Source: Oscillospiraceae bacterium (GTDB lineage Bacteria; Bacillota; Clostridia; Oscillospirales; Oscillospiraceae). From it: 64,000 nucleotides of DNA. Numbering within the stretch: the stretch's first letter is position 1; every line of letters begins with the position of its first letter. The notes beneath the pieces were generated by a model, which was not told the origin of the DNA, did no database searches, and saw only the letters and a program-made list of their open reading frames with translations. Shown one piece after another: positions 42,262 to 50,698 of the stretch. Position numbers and translations under genes: made by a program. The DNA lies in assembly GCA_902798545.1 (NCBI GenBank), contig CADBWQ010000007.1:24249-88248 (forward strand). Direction: 5' to 3'.

Positions 42262-44322
42262 TCAGATTCTCATGCAGACGTCCCATGCACGCCAGATGAC
42301 GGTACGCAGGTTGCCGATGGCAACGCAGTCTCCGACGCGGTGGACATGTGCGCCCTTTTCGCCGACGGGAGCCGGGACAAAGCCAATGCCGTTGATGACG
42401 GCGTCGCAATCCTGCTTGAAGGTACCGTCCGGGGTCTTGATCATGCAATAGCCGTCGCCGATCTCGGTGATGGTGCTGTGCAGATAGACCGGAACCTTAT
42501 GGTATTCCATGGCATCACGCAGGAAAGATGTGTTCGCAAGGCAGGTGGCCTGTGCCGCAACCAGGTCGTTGCCATACTCGACAATAACCGGATGCTTTCC
42601 GGCGAGGACCAGATCATAGGCCGCTTCGCAGGAGGACTGACCGCCGCCGAGGAAGACAATGGTGTCGCCTTCGACACTCTGCTCACGGAGAAGCTCACGG
42701 AAGGAGTGGGTCTTGTCAAAGCCCTTGATCTGAGGCATGGATCTGGGAACGGAACCGGTGCAGACAATGATTTCGTCAAAAGCGCGCTTGATGGTACCGA
42801 GGTCATTGACCTCAGTGTTAAAGCGGACATCAATGTTGTAACGCTTGATCTCATCTCTGTACCAGCGGAGCAGATCCTTATCGTTCTCTTTGAAGGTCAT
42901 GGCGGAGGCCGTCAGGAACAGACCGCCGAGCTGATCTTCTTTCTCAAAGATGACCGGATTGTGACCGCGCTTCTTCAGAACCAGTGCGCACTCCATACCG
43001 CCGATACCGCCACCGATGATGGCAACCTTTTTGGGCTTCTTGGTCGGGACGATTTTATAGCGGTTATGCTGCATGGTGGGCGGGTTCAGAGCACAGCGGC
43101 CGAGGTGCAGGGAATCGCCCAGAGACTGCATATTCTCGGTGCCAGCGGCCTTTGAGAAGTTGAAGCAGCCGTTGTGGCAGCGAATGCACGGCCGGATCTC
43201 ATCTTCGCGGCCTTCTTTGATCTTGGTGACCCAGTGCTCATCAACAAGGTTCTGACGGGCAATGGCGACAGCATCCAGACGACCGGCGGCAATCTCTTCC
43301 GCAGCCTTGACCGGATCCATGCGGCCGGCGCAGGCGACCGGGATATCGATGAACTGACGGATGTGTTCGACATCTGCAAGGTTGCAGTTGTCCGGCATGT
43401 ACTGTGGTGGATGTGCCCAGTACCAGGCGTCGTAGGTGCCGTTGTCGCAGTTGAGGAAGGCATAACCCGCATCCTGCAGGATCTTGACGGCCTTTTCGGA
43501 TTCAGCCAGGTCACGGCCAAACTCTTCGAACTCTTCACCGGGCATGGCACCCTTGCGCCAGCCCTTGGTGCAGGAGCGAACGGAATAACGGAGGGAGACA
43601 GGGAAGTCGTCACCGGCCTGCTCGTGGATCGATTGGACAATCTCGGTGGCGAAGCGCAGACGGTTTTCCAGAGAGCCGCCGTATTGGTCGGTACGGAAGT
43701 TCATGTTCGCAATGGCGAACTGGTCGAGGTTGTAACCCTCGTGGACCGCGTGGATTTCAACGCCATCGACACCAGCTTCACGCAGCTTCTTGGCGGTGGC
43801 GCCGAAGTGCCAGACCATCTCCTGAATCTCTTCAACGGTGAAGGGACGGGAGGTGAGGTTGTCAGCCCAGCGGTTCGGCGTCGCGGAGGCGGAAGCGCAG
43901 GCATACTGCACGTCGACGATGGGGCTGGCGAGCTTGTTCAGCAGGTCGTTTCTGCCGAGGGCGGCCATCCAGGGGGTGACAGCCATGGAACGGCCGAAAC
44001 CGCCGGCCAGCTGGATGAAAAGCTTACCGCCGGTCTTGTGATACTCGTCCATATAAGGCTTCAGGACACGGTACATCTGACGGTTGGAGTCGAGCCATTT
44101 GCGGCCCATGGTGTCACGGATGACCTGCATGCCGGGAAGAACCAGACCAACGCCGTCCTTGGCACGCTTGAGCAGAAAGTCGGCGCCTTCCAGGTCAAAG
44201 TGGGAGGGTTCAAGCCAGCCGAACAGGGTCGTGCCGCCCATGGAACACTGCACGATGCGGTTGGGAATCTCTACCTCTCCGATTTTGAACGGAGTAAATA
44301 GAGGCTCATATTTCGGATTCAT
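42262..44322 (-). CDS. flavin/Fe-S oxidoreductase of the 2-enoate / 2,4-dienoyl-CoA reductase family
   Basis: A 686-residue enzyme. Residues 1-360 are the old-yellow-enzyme TIM barrel (FTPFKIGEVEIPNRIV, KLREAGVDGVEIHAVHEGYNLDQF, NRLRFATEIV). Residues about 375-405 carry the 4Fe-4S cysteines (RPCIRCHNGCF and a later GRCALNPP). Residues 415-686 are an FAD/NAD domain (AIIGGGIGGMECALVLKKRGH, VFLGGGQSSCEAAYDL). Relatives reduce activated C=C bonds in enoates, dienoyl-CoAs or steroid intermediates (BaiCD/BaiH). The barrel's HxxH-type site reads HAVHEGY, so the usual H-G-A-H is altered. AAAGGAG precedes the ATG. A small anchored protein gene lies directly upstream. Confidence 0.9.
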   Translation of the reverse strand: MNPKYEPLFTPFKIGEVEIPNRIVQCSMGGTTLFGWLEPSHFDLEGADFLLKRAKDGVGLVLPGMQVIRDTMGRKWLDSNRQMYRVLKPYMDEYHKTGGKLFIQLAGGFGRSMAVTPWMAALGRNDLLNKLASPIVDVQYACASASATPNRWADNLTSRPFTVEEIQEMVWHFGATAKKLREAGVDGVEIHAVHEGYNLDQFAIANMNFRTDQYGGSLENRLRFATEIVQSIHEQAGDDFPVSLRYSVRSCTKGWRKGAMPGEEFEEFGRDLAESEKAVKILQDAGYAFLNCDNGTYDAWYWAHPPQYMPDNCNLADVEHIRQFIDIPVACAGRMDPVKAAEEIAAGRLDAVAIARQNLVDEHWVTKIKEGREDEIRPCIRCHNGCFNFSKAAGTENMQSLGDSLHLGRCALNPPTMQHNRYKIVPTKKPKKVAIIGGGIGGMECALVLKKRGHNPVIFEKEDQLGGLFLTASAMTFKENDKDLLRWYRDEIKRYNIDVRFNTEVNDLGTIKRAFDEIIVCTGSVPRSMPQIKGFDKTHSFRELLREQSVEGDTIVFLGGGQSSCEAAYDLVLAGKHPVIVEYGNDLVAAQATCLANTSFLRDAMEYHKVPVYLHSTITEIGDGYCMIKTPDGTFKQDCDAVINGIGFVPAPVGEKGAHVHRVGDCVAIGNLRTVIWRAWDVCMRI

Positions 44323-44358
44323 AGATTAACTCCTTTTCAAAAAAGCTTTCCGCAGAGA

Positions 44359-44568
44359 TTACGGAAGCAGAGCTCTGACGTAATCGATTGGCCACATGAG
44401 CAGGTCGCCGCCGAGACGGACCTTGTCGAGAATCGCAAGGTAGGTATCTTCGCCAAGGACTTCAAACAACTTCTCCTGGACTTCAGACTTCTGAGCCAGC
44501 TTGCCAAGAAGATAGGCAAAGCCGCCGAAGCAAGCAAGGAAAAAGAGCTTCTTTGCTGCTTTCTTCAT
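44359..44568 (-). CDS. small membrane-anchored protein, partner of the flavoenzyme operon (69 aa)
   Basis: Not a named family to me. GGAGGGAG precedes the ATG. Residues 1-7 are basic (MKKAAKK), 8-22 are one hydrophobic helix (LFFLACFGGFAYLLG), and the rest is a short helical domain ending in WPIDYVRALLP. It is the first gene after a strong promoter and lies 36 bases ahead of the enoate-reductase-type gene. It may tether that enzyme to the membrane or be an electron-transfer adaptor; both are inference. Confidence 0.65.
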   Translation of the reverse strand: MKKAAKKLFFLACFGGFAYLLGKLAQKSEVQEKLFEVLGEDTYLAILDKVRLGGDLLMWPIDYVRALLP

Positions 44569-44634
44569 TGATGTTACTCCCTCCTGTAAGTTGATTAATA
44601 AACTACTATGAAAACCACGGTATAATACCCATAT

Positions 44635-44663
44635 ATTATATTAAAATCTCATCAGAAAGTCAA
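44635..44663 (-). promoter_or_regulatory. promoter of the small protein / flavoenzyme operon
   Basis: On the minus strand TTGACT (44658-44663) and TATAAT (44635-44640) with a 17-base spacer. A GGTATTATACC palindrome (44619-44629) lies just downstream, a possible operator. Confidence 0.8.
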
Positions 44664-44936
44664 TTCGGAATCAAATATAAGTGCATGAACTGGTGAGTTT
44701 GCACAAATTCAGGAGAAATCTTGCACGTCCATCGGCTTCTTTACAAACGGAGCTCTGAAGCCTGTCCTGACAGAGAAATCGGAAATGTCTGAAAAGGGCG
44801 GACAATTCGGAAATAGCCAGAAATCCTGCCAAGAGAAGAGGAGTGCCTGATCCGGCGACAAGCGGCCGGCTGGCGCCGGAAAAAACACAACGGGGAAATC
44901 CAACCAAAAATAGACAAGAAGATGCAGGATTGACCG

Positions 44937-44965
44937 TTTCCATTTCAGTGGGGATCGGGTATAAT
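44937..44965 (+). promoter_or_regulatory. probable promoter of the GH94 operon
   Basis: A perfect TATAAT (44960-44965) with TTTCCA (44937-44942) 17 bases upstream. The weak -35 suggests that activation is needed, perhaps by the operon's AraC-type response regulator. Confidence 0.55.
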
Positions 44966-45006
44966 GAAAACTGTGAGAGACAACAGGACTGCGGAGGTGG
45001 AAAGCA

Positions 45007-47412
45007 GTGCAGTACGGACATTTCGACAATGAAAACCGGGAATATGTAATCGACCGGATCGATCTTCCGGTTTCCTGGACGAATTACATCGGGACCAAAG
45101 ACATGATGGGTGTCTTTAACCATACGGCAGGCGGCTATCTGATCTGCGGAAGCTCCGAGTACCACAGAATCACGCGCTTTCGTCCAAACGGTGTACCGAT
45201 GGATGGACCGGGTCACTATCTCTATCTCAGGGATGAGGAAGACGGAGACTACTGGTCGGTCTCATGGCAGCCCGTGGGCAAACAGAAGGAGCGTTTTTCC
45301 TGTCGCCATGGCCTCGGATATGTAAAGTACCACAGCGACTACAGCGGTGTTACTGCAGAACAGAAACTGTTTGTTGCGATGGACGATCCGGTAGAGATCT
45401 GGGATCTGCGGCTGCGCAATGACAGCGGCAGAGAGAGAAAGCTTTCGGTGTTCTCCTACCTGGAGTTCAGCTTCCACCAGGTGGATATGGACAACCGAAA
45501 TTTCCAAATGAGCCTCTATGCAGCGGGCAGCCGGTATGAGAACGGGATCATCGAACATGAGCTGCACTATGAAGAAAACAGCTTCCAATTCTTCACAGGC
45601 AACTTCGTGCCTGACGGATATGACTGCGTGAGGGATGCCTTCATCGGACCGTACCGCACCGAGAGAAACCCGCTGGCCGTGGAAACCGGCCGGATGAGTG
45701 GGAGCACAGAGCTGGGCGGCAACCACTGCGGTGCACTGAAAAAGTCTCTGACTCTTGCCCCGGGCGAGGAAACAAGACTGATCTTCCTTCTGGGAGAGGG
45801 AGGCGTGGAAGCCGGAAAGCTTATGCGGGAAAAATACGACGGAGCCAGGGTCGATGAGGACTTCTTCCGGCTCGCGGACTTCTGGGACGGGAAGCTTTCC
45901 TGCATGCAGGTGGAGACACCGAACGAGGGCATGAACACGGAACTCAACATCTGGAACCTCTACCAGAGTGAGATCAACGTCATGTTTTCCCGTTTCACTT
46001 CCTTCATCGAGGTGGGCGGGCGCGTCGGTCTGGGATATCGGGATACGGCGCAGGACGCCATGATGGTGCCCCACTCCAATCCGAAGAAGTGCCGCAGTCG
46101 CCTGATTGAGCTCCTCCGGGCGCTGACCCGGGAGGGCTACGGCCTGCACCTGTTTGAGCCAAGGTGGTTTGATCCGGAGGAAAAGCAGCAGAGTTTCAAG
46201 TCGCCGACCGTGGTGCCGACCCCGCCGAAGGACCGGCTTGTCCACGGAATCAAAGACGCCTGTGCCGACGACGCGCTCTGGCTGGTGAGTGCAGTGGTGC
46301 AGTATGTCAGAGAGACGGGTGAGGACCGCTTTATCGATGAGATCGTGACCTATGCCGGCGGCGGCGAGGGTACGGTCTATGAGCATATGAAGAGAATTCT
46401 GGACTTTTCCGCCCGGGAAATCGGCAGAAACGGGATCTGTAAGGGCCTCCGCGCCGACTGGAACGACTGCCTGAATCTCGGCGGCGGGGAGAGCGCAATG
46501 GTGAGTTTCCTGCATCTCTGGGCATTGGAGAACTTCTGTGCACTGGCAGTGCATCTTGAGCGGCAAGAAGATGTCGACAGATATCGTAAACTTGCGGCTC
46601 AGGTCCGGGAACGCTGCCGGAAGGTCCTGTGGGACGGGAAGTGGTTCATACGCGGAATCACGGCGGACAACCGGAAGATTGGTACGCAGGCAGACACGGA
46701 AGGCAGAGTACACATGGAGTCCAATACCTGGGCGGTGATCTCCGGTGCGGCAACACGGGAGGAGGGCCTCTCGGCCATGGACAGCGTGAATGAATATCTC
46801 TTTACCGAATATGGCCTGATGCTCAATGCCCCCTGCTATACGAAACCGGACGACGGCATCGGCTTTGTCACCCGGGTGTATCCCGGACTGAAGGAAAACG
46901 GAGCGATCTTCAGTCACCCAAACCCCTGGGCATGGGTGGCGGAGGCAAAGCTCGGCAGAGGCAGCCGCGCAATGAAGTATTACAATGCGCTCTGTCCGGC
47001 TCTGCAGAACGACAGGATCGAAGTCCGACAGGCGGAGCCTTACAGCTATTGTCAGTTTGTGGTCGGGCGGGACCACAGCGCATTCGGTCGGGCAAGGCAT
47101 CCGTTTATGACGGGGTCAGCAGGCTGGTCCTACTATGCGGCGACCCAGTATCTGCTTGGCGTTCAGCCGGACTTTGACTGCATGCACATCGATCCCTGCA
47201 TTCCCGCAGACTGGAGAGAATATACCGTGAAGCGGAAGTGGCGCGGTTGCACTTATATCATCCATGTGTCGAATCCGCAGGGTGTGGAAAAGGGCGTCAG
47301 CAGGATCACCGTTGACGGAAGAGACGTTGAAGCCCTGCCAATCCTCCCCCCAGGCAGCACCTGTCGGGCGGAAGTCGTGATGGGACAGGAAAGAAAGGAG
47401 ACGGAAATATGA
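45007..47412 (+). CDS. GH94 phosphorylase (cellobiose/beta-glucoside phosphorylase type)
   Basis: An 801-residue cytoplasmic GH94 enzyme that splits a beta-linked disaccharide or oligosaccharide with phosphate to give a sugar 1-phosphate. It starts at GTG 45007, eight bases after GGAGG. Seen: the family N-terminus YGHFDNENREYVIDR, NHTAGGY, the glycan-binding GLGYRDTAQDAM, the catalytic-acid region KGLRADWNDCLNLGGGES, and a C-terminal GSAGWSYYAATQYLLGV. Its length is that of single-domain cellobiose, chitobiose or laminaribiose phosphorylases. The exact sugar cannot be set. Its stop overlaps the hexomutase start by four bases, so the sugar 1-phosphate is handed straight to that enzyme. Confidence 0.92.
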   Translation: MQYGHFDNENREYVIDRIDLPVSWTNYIGTKDMMGVFNHTAGGYLICGSSEYHRITRFRPNGVPMDGPGHYLYLRDEEDGDYWSVSWQPVGKQKERFSCRHGLGYVKYHSDYSGVTAEQKLFVAMDDPVEIWDLRLRNDSGRERKLSVFSYLEFSFHQVDMDNRNFQMSLYAAGSRYENGIIEHELHYEENSFQFFTGNFVPDGYDCVRDAFIGPYRTERNPLAVETGRMSGSTELGGNHCGALKKSLTLAPGEETRLIFLLGEGGVEAGKLMREKYDGARVDEDFFRLADFWDGKLSCMQVETPNEGMNTELNIWNLYQSEINVMFSRFTSFIEVGGRVGLGYRDTAQDAMMVPHSNPKKCRSRLIELLRALTREGYGLHLFEPRWFDPEEKQQSFKSPTVVPTPPKDRLVHGIKDACADDALWLVSAVVQYVRETGEDRFIDEIVTYAGGGEGTVYEHMKRILDFSAREIGRNGICKGLRADWNDCLNLGGGESAMVSFLHLWALENFCALAVHLERQEDVDRYRKLAAQVRERCRKVLWDGKWFIRGITADNRKIGTQADTEGRVHMESNTWAVISGAATREEGLSAMDSVNEYLFTEYGLMLNAPCYTKPDDGIGFVTRVYPGLKENGAIFSHPNPWAWVAEAKLGRGSRAMKYYNALCPALQNDRIEVRQAEPYSYCQFVVGRDHSAFGRARHPFMTGSAGWSYYAATQYLLGVQPDFDCMHIDPCIPADWREYTVKRKWRGCTYIIHVSNPQGVEKGVSRITVDGRDVEALPILPPGSTCRAEVVMGQERKETEI

Positions 47413-48818
47413 TACGCTTCGGTACCGGCGGATGGCGCGCAGTGATCGCGGATGAGTTCACCAAAGCCAATCTCCGCCTGCTGGCAGCAGGACTCTGCGA
47501 GCTGCTGAAAAAAGAAGGACATACCGGGGCAGAGCTCTGCGTCGGCTATGACAGGCGATTTCTCGCAAAGGAATCGGCGCACTGGATTGCGGAAGTGCTG
47601 GCCGGGTATGGATTCCGAACCCTGATGGTCAACCGCTCCTCCCCCACACCGTTGGTGATGTATGTGGTCAAGACCCACCAAATGCCCTGTGGAATGATGG
47701 TGACGGCGAGCCATAACCCCGCCATCTACAACGGTGTGAAGGTCTTCACAGCCGGCGGCAGAGATGCTGACCGGGAAGTGACGGACCGGATTGAGGCGGA
47801 AATCGCAAGAATCGATGGGACAGAGATCCCGAGCGTCGACTATGACGAGGCTGTCCGAATGGGACTGGTACGGGAGGACGACCCGTCGAATGACTATATC
47901 GACAGCATCCTCTCTCTGATCGACATCGACGCCATCAAAAAGGCCAGACTGAAGATCGCGCTTGATCCGATGTACGGGGTGAGCCAGACCAGTCTGCGCA
48001 CCATCCTGATGACCTGCCGCTGTGACCTGGAAGTGATCCATGACCGTCACGACACGCTTTTCGGCGGGAAACTTCCGGCGCCGAACGCACGGACGCTTAC
48101 AGCGTTGAGCAATTATGTAATCGACCGCTGCTGCAATCTCGGCATTGCCACCGACGGCGATGCGGACCGTCTCGGTGTGATCGACGAAATGGGGCAGTTT
48201 ATCCATCCGAACACCCTGCTGGTGCTGCTCTACTATTATCTGGTCCGATATCGGGGCTGGCAGGGCGCCTGCGTGCGCAACAACTCTACCACCCATCTGC
48301 TGGACCGGGTTGCGGAGAAGTTCGGACAACAGTGCTATGAGGTCCCGGTCGGGTTCAAGTGGATTTCTGCCAAAATGGCGGAGACCGACGCCATTATCGG
48401 CGGTGAGAGCTCCGGAGGTCTTGCGGTGCGAGGGCATATCTCCGGAAAGGACGGCATCTATGCCGCGGCGCTGCTCGTAGAGATGCTTGCCGTGACACAG
48501 AAGTCCATTTCTGAGATCTACAGAGAGATCACTGAGGAAGTCGGGACTCTTGTTTATCGGGAGGCGGATTTCCGCATGACACCGGCACGAAAAGCTGAGC
48601 TGCAGGAACTGCTGTTTGAAGAGAAACTGATCCCTGCGCTTGATGGTGTCGTGCGCGTGAACCGTGAAGACGGTGTCAAGCTGTATTTTGAAGACGGGAG
48701 CTGGGTGATATGCCGCTTTTCCGGTACGGAACCGCTGCTGCGCATGGCGGCTGAAGCGGAGAGCGGAGAGCAGGCAGAGAAATACATCGGGGCCTGGAGC
48801 AACCTGCTGAATCTATAA
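47409..48818 (+). CDS. phosphoglucomutase/phosphomannomutase family protein
   Basis: A 469-residue alpha-D-phosphohexomutase. Seen: FGTGGWRAVIADEF at the N-terminus, the phosphoserine loop MMVTASHNPAIYNG near residue 98, the metal loop ATDGDADRLGV, the sugar-binding GGESSGGLAV and the C-terminal phosphate loop RFSGTEPLLR. It should convert glucose 1-phosphate from the preceding phosphorylase to glucose 6-phosphate. The four-base overlap with the GH94 gene and AAAGGAG upstream point to coupled translation. Confidence 0.93.
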   Translation: MIRFGTGGWRAVIADEFTKANLRLLAAGLCELLKKEGHTGAELCVGYDRRFLAKESAHWIAEVLAGYGFRTLMVNRSSPTPLVMYVVKTHQMPCGMMVTASHNPAIYNGVKVFTAGGRDADREVTDRIEAEIARIDGTEIPSVDYDEAVRMGLVREDDPSNDYIDSILSLIDIDAIKKARLKIALDPMYGVSQTSLRTILMTCRCDLEVIHDRHDTLFGGKLPAPNARTLTALSNYVIDRCCNLGIATDGDADRLGVIDEMGQFIHPNTLLVLLYYYLVRYRGWQGACVRNNSTTHLLDRVAEKFGQQCYEVPVGFKWISAKMAETDAIIGGESSGGLAVRGHISGKDGIYAAALLVEMLAVTQKSISEIYREITEEVGTLVYREADFRMTPARKAELQELLFEEKLIPALDGVVRVNREDGVKLYFEDGSWVICRFSGTEPLLRMAAEAESGEQAEKYIGAWSNLLNL

Positions 48819-48833
48819 AGAAAGACCATGTAA

Positions 48834-48856
48834 CGCGGAGAGATAACCTCTCCGCG
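48834..48856 (+). other. intercistronic hairpin before the histidine kinase gene
   Basis: A perfect 9-base stem (CGCGGAGAG and CTCTCCGCG) with a 5-base loop and no U-tract. It separates the two enzyme genes from the sensor kinase and could lower kinase expression. Confidence 0.5.
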
Positions 48857-48884
48857 CTTACGGCTTTGGGGGTGAACAGACAGA

Positions 48885-50591
48885 ATGAAGAGGAAAAAGC
48901 AGCCTGGGTCACTGCGGGAGAGAATGGTCGGGATGATGCTGATCTGCTGGGTGCTGCCCATCATGATCATCGTGACAATCGCTGCGGTTCTGCTGAATGC
49001 CAATTATGAAAGCAACCTGCGCACACAGCTGGAGACGGATGCAGACCATGCGCTGCAGCAGATGGAAGGGAAGCTCAACGCAGTGTTCGACTCCTCCAAG
49101 GCTGTGAGTTACGACGGCATTGTGCGCAGCGCCTATCGGGAGTTTCAGCAGAATGGGGACAGTGTGGCGCTCTACCGCAGCGTGAACGAATACCTGAACC
49201 AGAATTTCTCCAGAGAGGAGATGCTCCGGGCTGTGTTCATCAGCTTTTGGGAGGACCTTCGGATTTACCCCTATGTGATGAGCAGCGGGATCCAGGGCTA
49301 CAGCATCCCCAGAAATTACCACCGCAGTGTAGAGCCAACAGTCCTTGAGGCGATGCAAGACGCGGACACTGCGATCCGCTTCCTGAACTACGACGGAGAG
49401 CTCTATGTGGCGCGAAACCTGTTGGACAACCACTTTGTGCCCTATGCCACGATCGCAATGCTGTGCGATCGGGAAGCACTGTTTGAGCCGCTGAACGATG
49501 TACAGCACATCAGTGGCGTATCCCTGGTTTTGGACGATCTGATCCTGGATGAAGAGGGCACGCTGCGCCCCCTGGACGAGGGGGAAGAAGCTCAAGCACG
49601 GGAGCTGTGCTTCGAAGGCAAGCTGGAAGGACACCGGCTCTGCCTGCAGGTCAGAATTGAACCTTATAACATTCTCAGCGACATGCCGGAGCTTCGTCTT
49701 GCGGTAGCGGCAGTAATTCTGCTGGTTCTGCCGCTTCTGTTCCTGCTGATTGTACTGTTCCGGAACCAGGTTACACGTCCGGTAGAGACACTCCTCTCGG
49801 CGACCGACCGGCTGCAGAGCGGGGAGCGGGGCTGTCAGATCGAGGAGCGGGCGAGAAGCAAGGAATTCGAACGGATTTACCGACACTTTAACGCAATGTC
49901 GACAGAGATGAAGAACCAGTTCGAGCGCTCCTGGCTGGAACAACAGGCCCTGCAGCAGGCCAGAGTCAAGGCGCTGCAGTCCCAGATCAACCCCCATTTT
50001 CTGAACAATACACTGGAGATCATCAACTGGGAGGCGAGACTTGCGGGAGATGAGCGGGTCAGCGCCATGATCGAAGCGCTCTCCGTGATGCTGGATGCAG
50101 CACTGGGGAGAGACGGACAGGGGGAGATCCCGCTCCGGGAAGAGCTGGGTTATGTCGATGCCTACCTGTATATCATACGCGAACGCCTTGGAGAAGCGCT
50201 TGTGATCACGAGAGAAATCGATCAAACCCTGTTGGGGGCCATGGTTCCGAGGCTCATCCTGCAGCCTCTTGTGGAAAACGCGGTGGAGCATGACCTGGCA
50301 CCGAACGGGGGCGGCCAGCTCATCCTGAGGGTCTATCGCGATGAAGAACATCTGATCCTCGAGAGTGAACACGACGGCGTCATGAGCGATGAGGATCTGG
50401 CTGCAATCCAGAATATGCTTGCATCGGCGACTGCTGATACGGAGACCATCTCCGGGCAGGTGGGACTGCGCAATGTGAAGCAGCGGCTGCAGCTTCTCTA
50501 CGGAGAGCAGGGAAGCATCACGGTACTTCAGCGGACAGAGGGCAGGATTCTTGCCCGTGCCCGTCTGTCGCTGCGAAACACCACAAAATAA
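48885..50591 (+). CDS. sensor histidine kinase, YesM/LytS-type
   Basis: A 568-residue membrane kinase. TM1 lies at about residues 19-38; an extracytoplasmic sensor of about 230 residues follows, then TM2 around 273-296 (LAVAAVILLVLPLLFLLIVL) and a HAMP linker. The His_kinase motif LQSQINPHFLNNTLE has the phospho-acceptor His near 371. The ATP-binding domain shows LVENAVEHDL and GQVGLRNVKQRL. Family members sense extracellular sugars and act with YesN/AraC-type regulators. It lies in the GH94/ABC cluster, whose response regulator is encoded at 53861 after the transport genes. Confidence 0.93.
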   Translation: MKRKKQPGSLRERMVGMMLICWVLPIMIIVTIAAVLLNANYESNLRTQLETDADHALQQMEGKLNAVFDSSKAVSYDGIVRSAYREFQQNGDSVALYRSVNEYLNQNFSREEMLRAVFISFWEDLRIYPYVMSSGIQGYSIPRNYHRSVEPTVLEAMQDADTAIRFLNYDGELYVARNLLDNHFVPYATIAMLCDREALFEPLNDVQHISGVSLVLDDLILDEEGTLRPLDEGEEAQARELCFEGKLEGHRLCLQVRIEPYNILSDMPELRLAVAAVILLVLPLLFLLIVLFRNQVTRPVETLLSATDRLQSGERGCQIEERARSKEFERIYRHFNAMSTEMKNQFERSWLEQQALQQARVKALQSQINPHFLNNTLEIINWEARLAGDERVSAMIEALSVMLDAALGRDGQGEIPLREELGYVDAYLYIIRERLGEALVITREIDQTLLGAMVPRLILQPLVENAVEHDLAPNGGGQLILRVYRDEEHLILESEHDGVMSDEDLAAIQNMLASATADTETISGQVGLRNVKQRLQLLYGEQGSITVLQRTEGRILARARLSLRNTTK

Positions 50592-50642
50592 GACAAGAAA
50601 AGGCAATGGAAGCTCTTAAGTTTCTGTGTTTCCTGCTTTATA

Positions 50643-50670
50643 ATGACATCACTGACATGAAAGATGTCAT
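50643..50670 (+). promoter_or_regulatory. inverted repeat in the binding-protein leader
   Basis: ATGACATC (50643-50650) and GATGTCAT (50663-50670) form a perfect 8-base inverted repeat with a 12-base spacer. It is directly after a TATAAT (50639-50644) whose -35 is poor. It may be an operator or a leader hairpin. Confidence 0.45.
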
Positions 50671-50698
50671 CAAAATCTGTATAAAGGAGCGCAATCCA

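Larger units (their letters stand above)
44569..45006. other. divergent intergenic region
   Basis: A 438-base gap between the flavoenzyme operon and the GH94 gene. It contains both promoters and the 44619 palindrome. Bases 44665-44930 are GC-richer than the two flanks, and I see no coding frame or RNA element in them. Confidence 0.6.

Noticed and set aside
43174-44301. A 375-codon open frame antisense to the enoate-reductase-type gene
   Set aside because: A shadow of a well-supported gene; no start site and no motifs.
45262-47100. A 612-codon open frame antisense to the GH94 gene
   Set aside because: The sense strand has clear GH94 motifs and a coupled downstream gene; the antisense frame is a codon-bias artefact.
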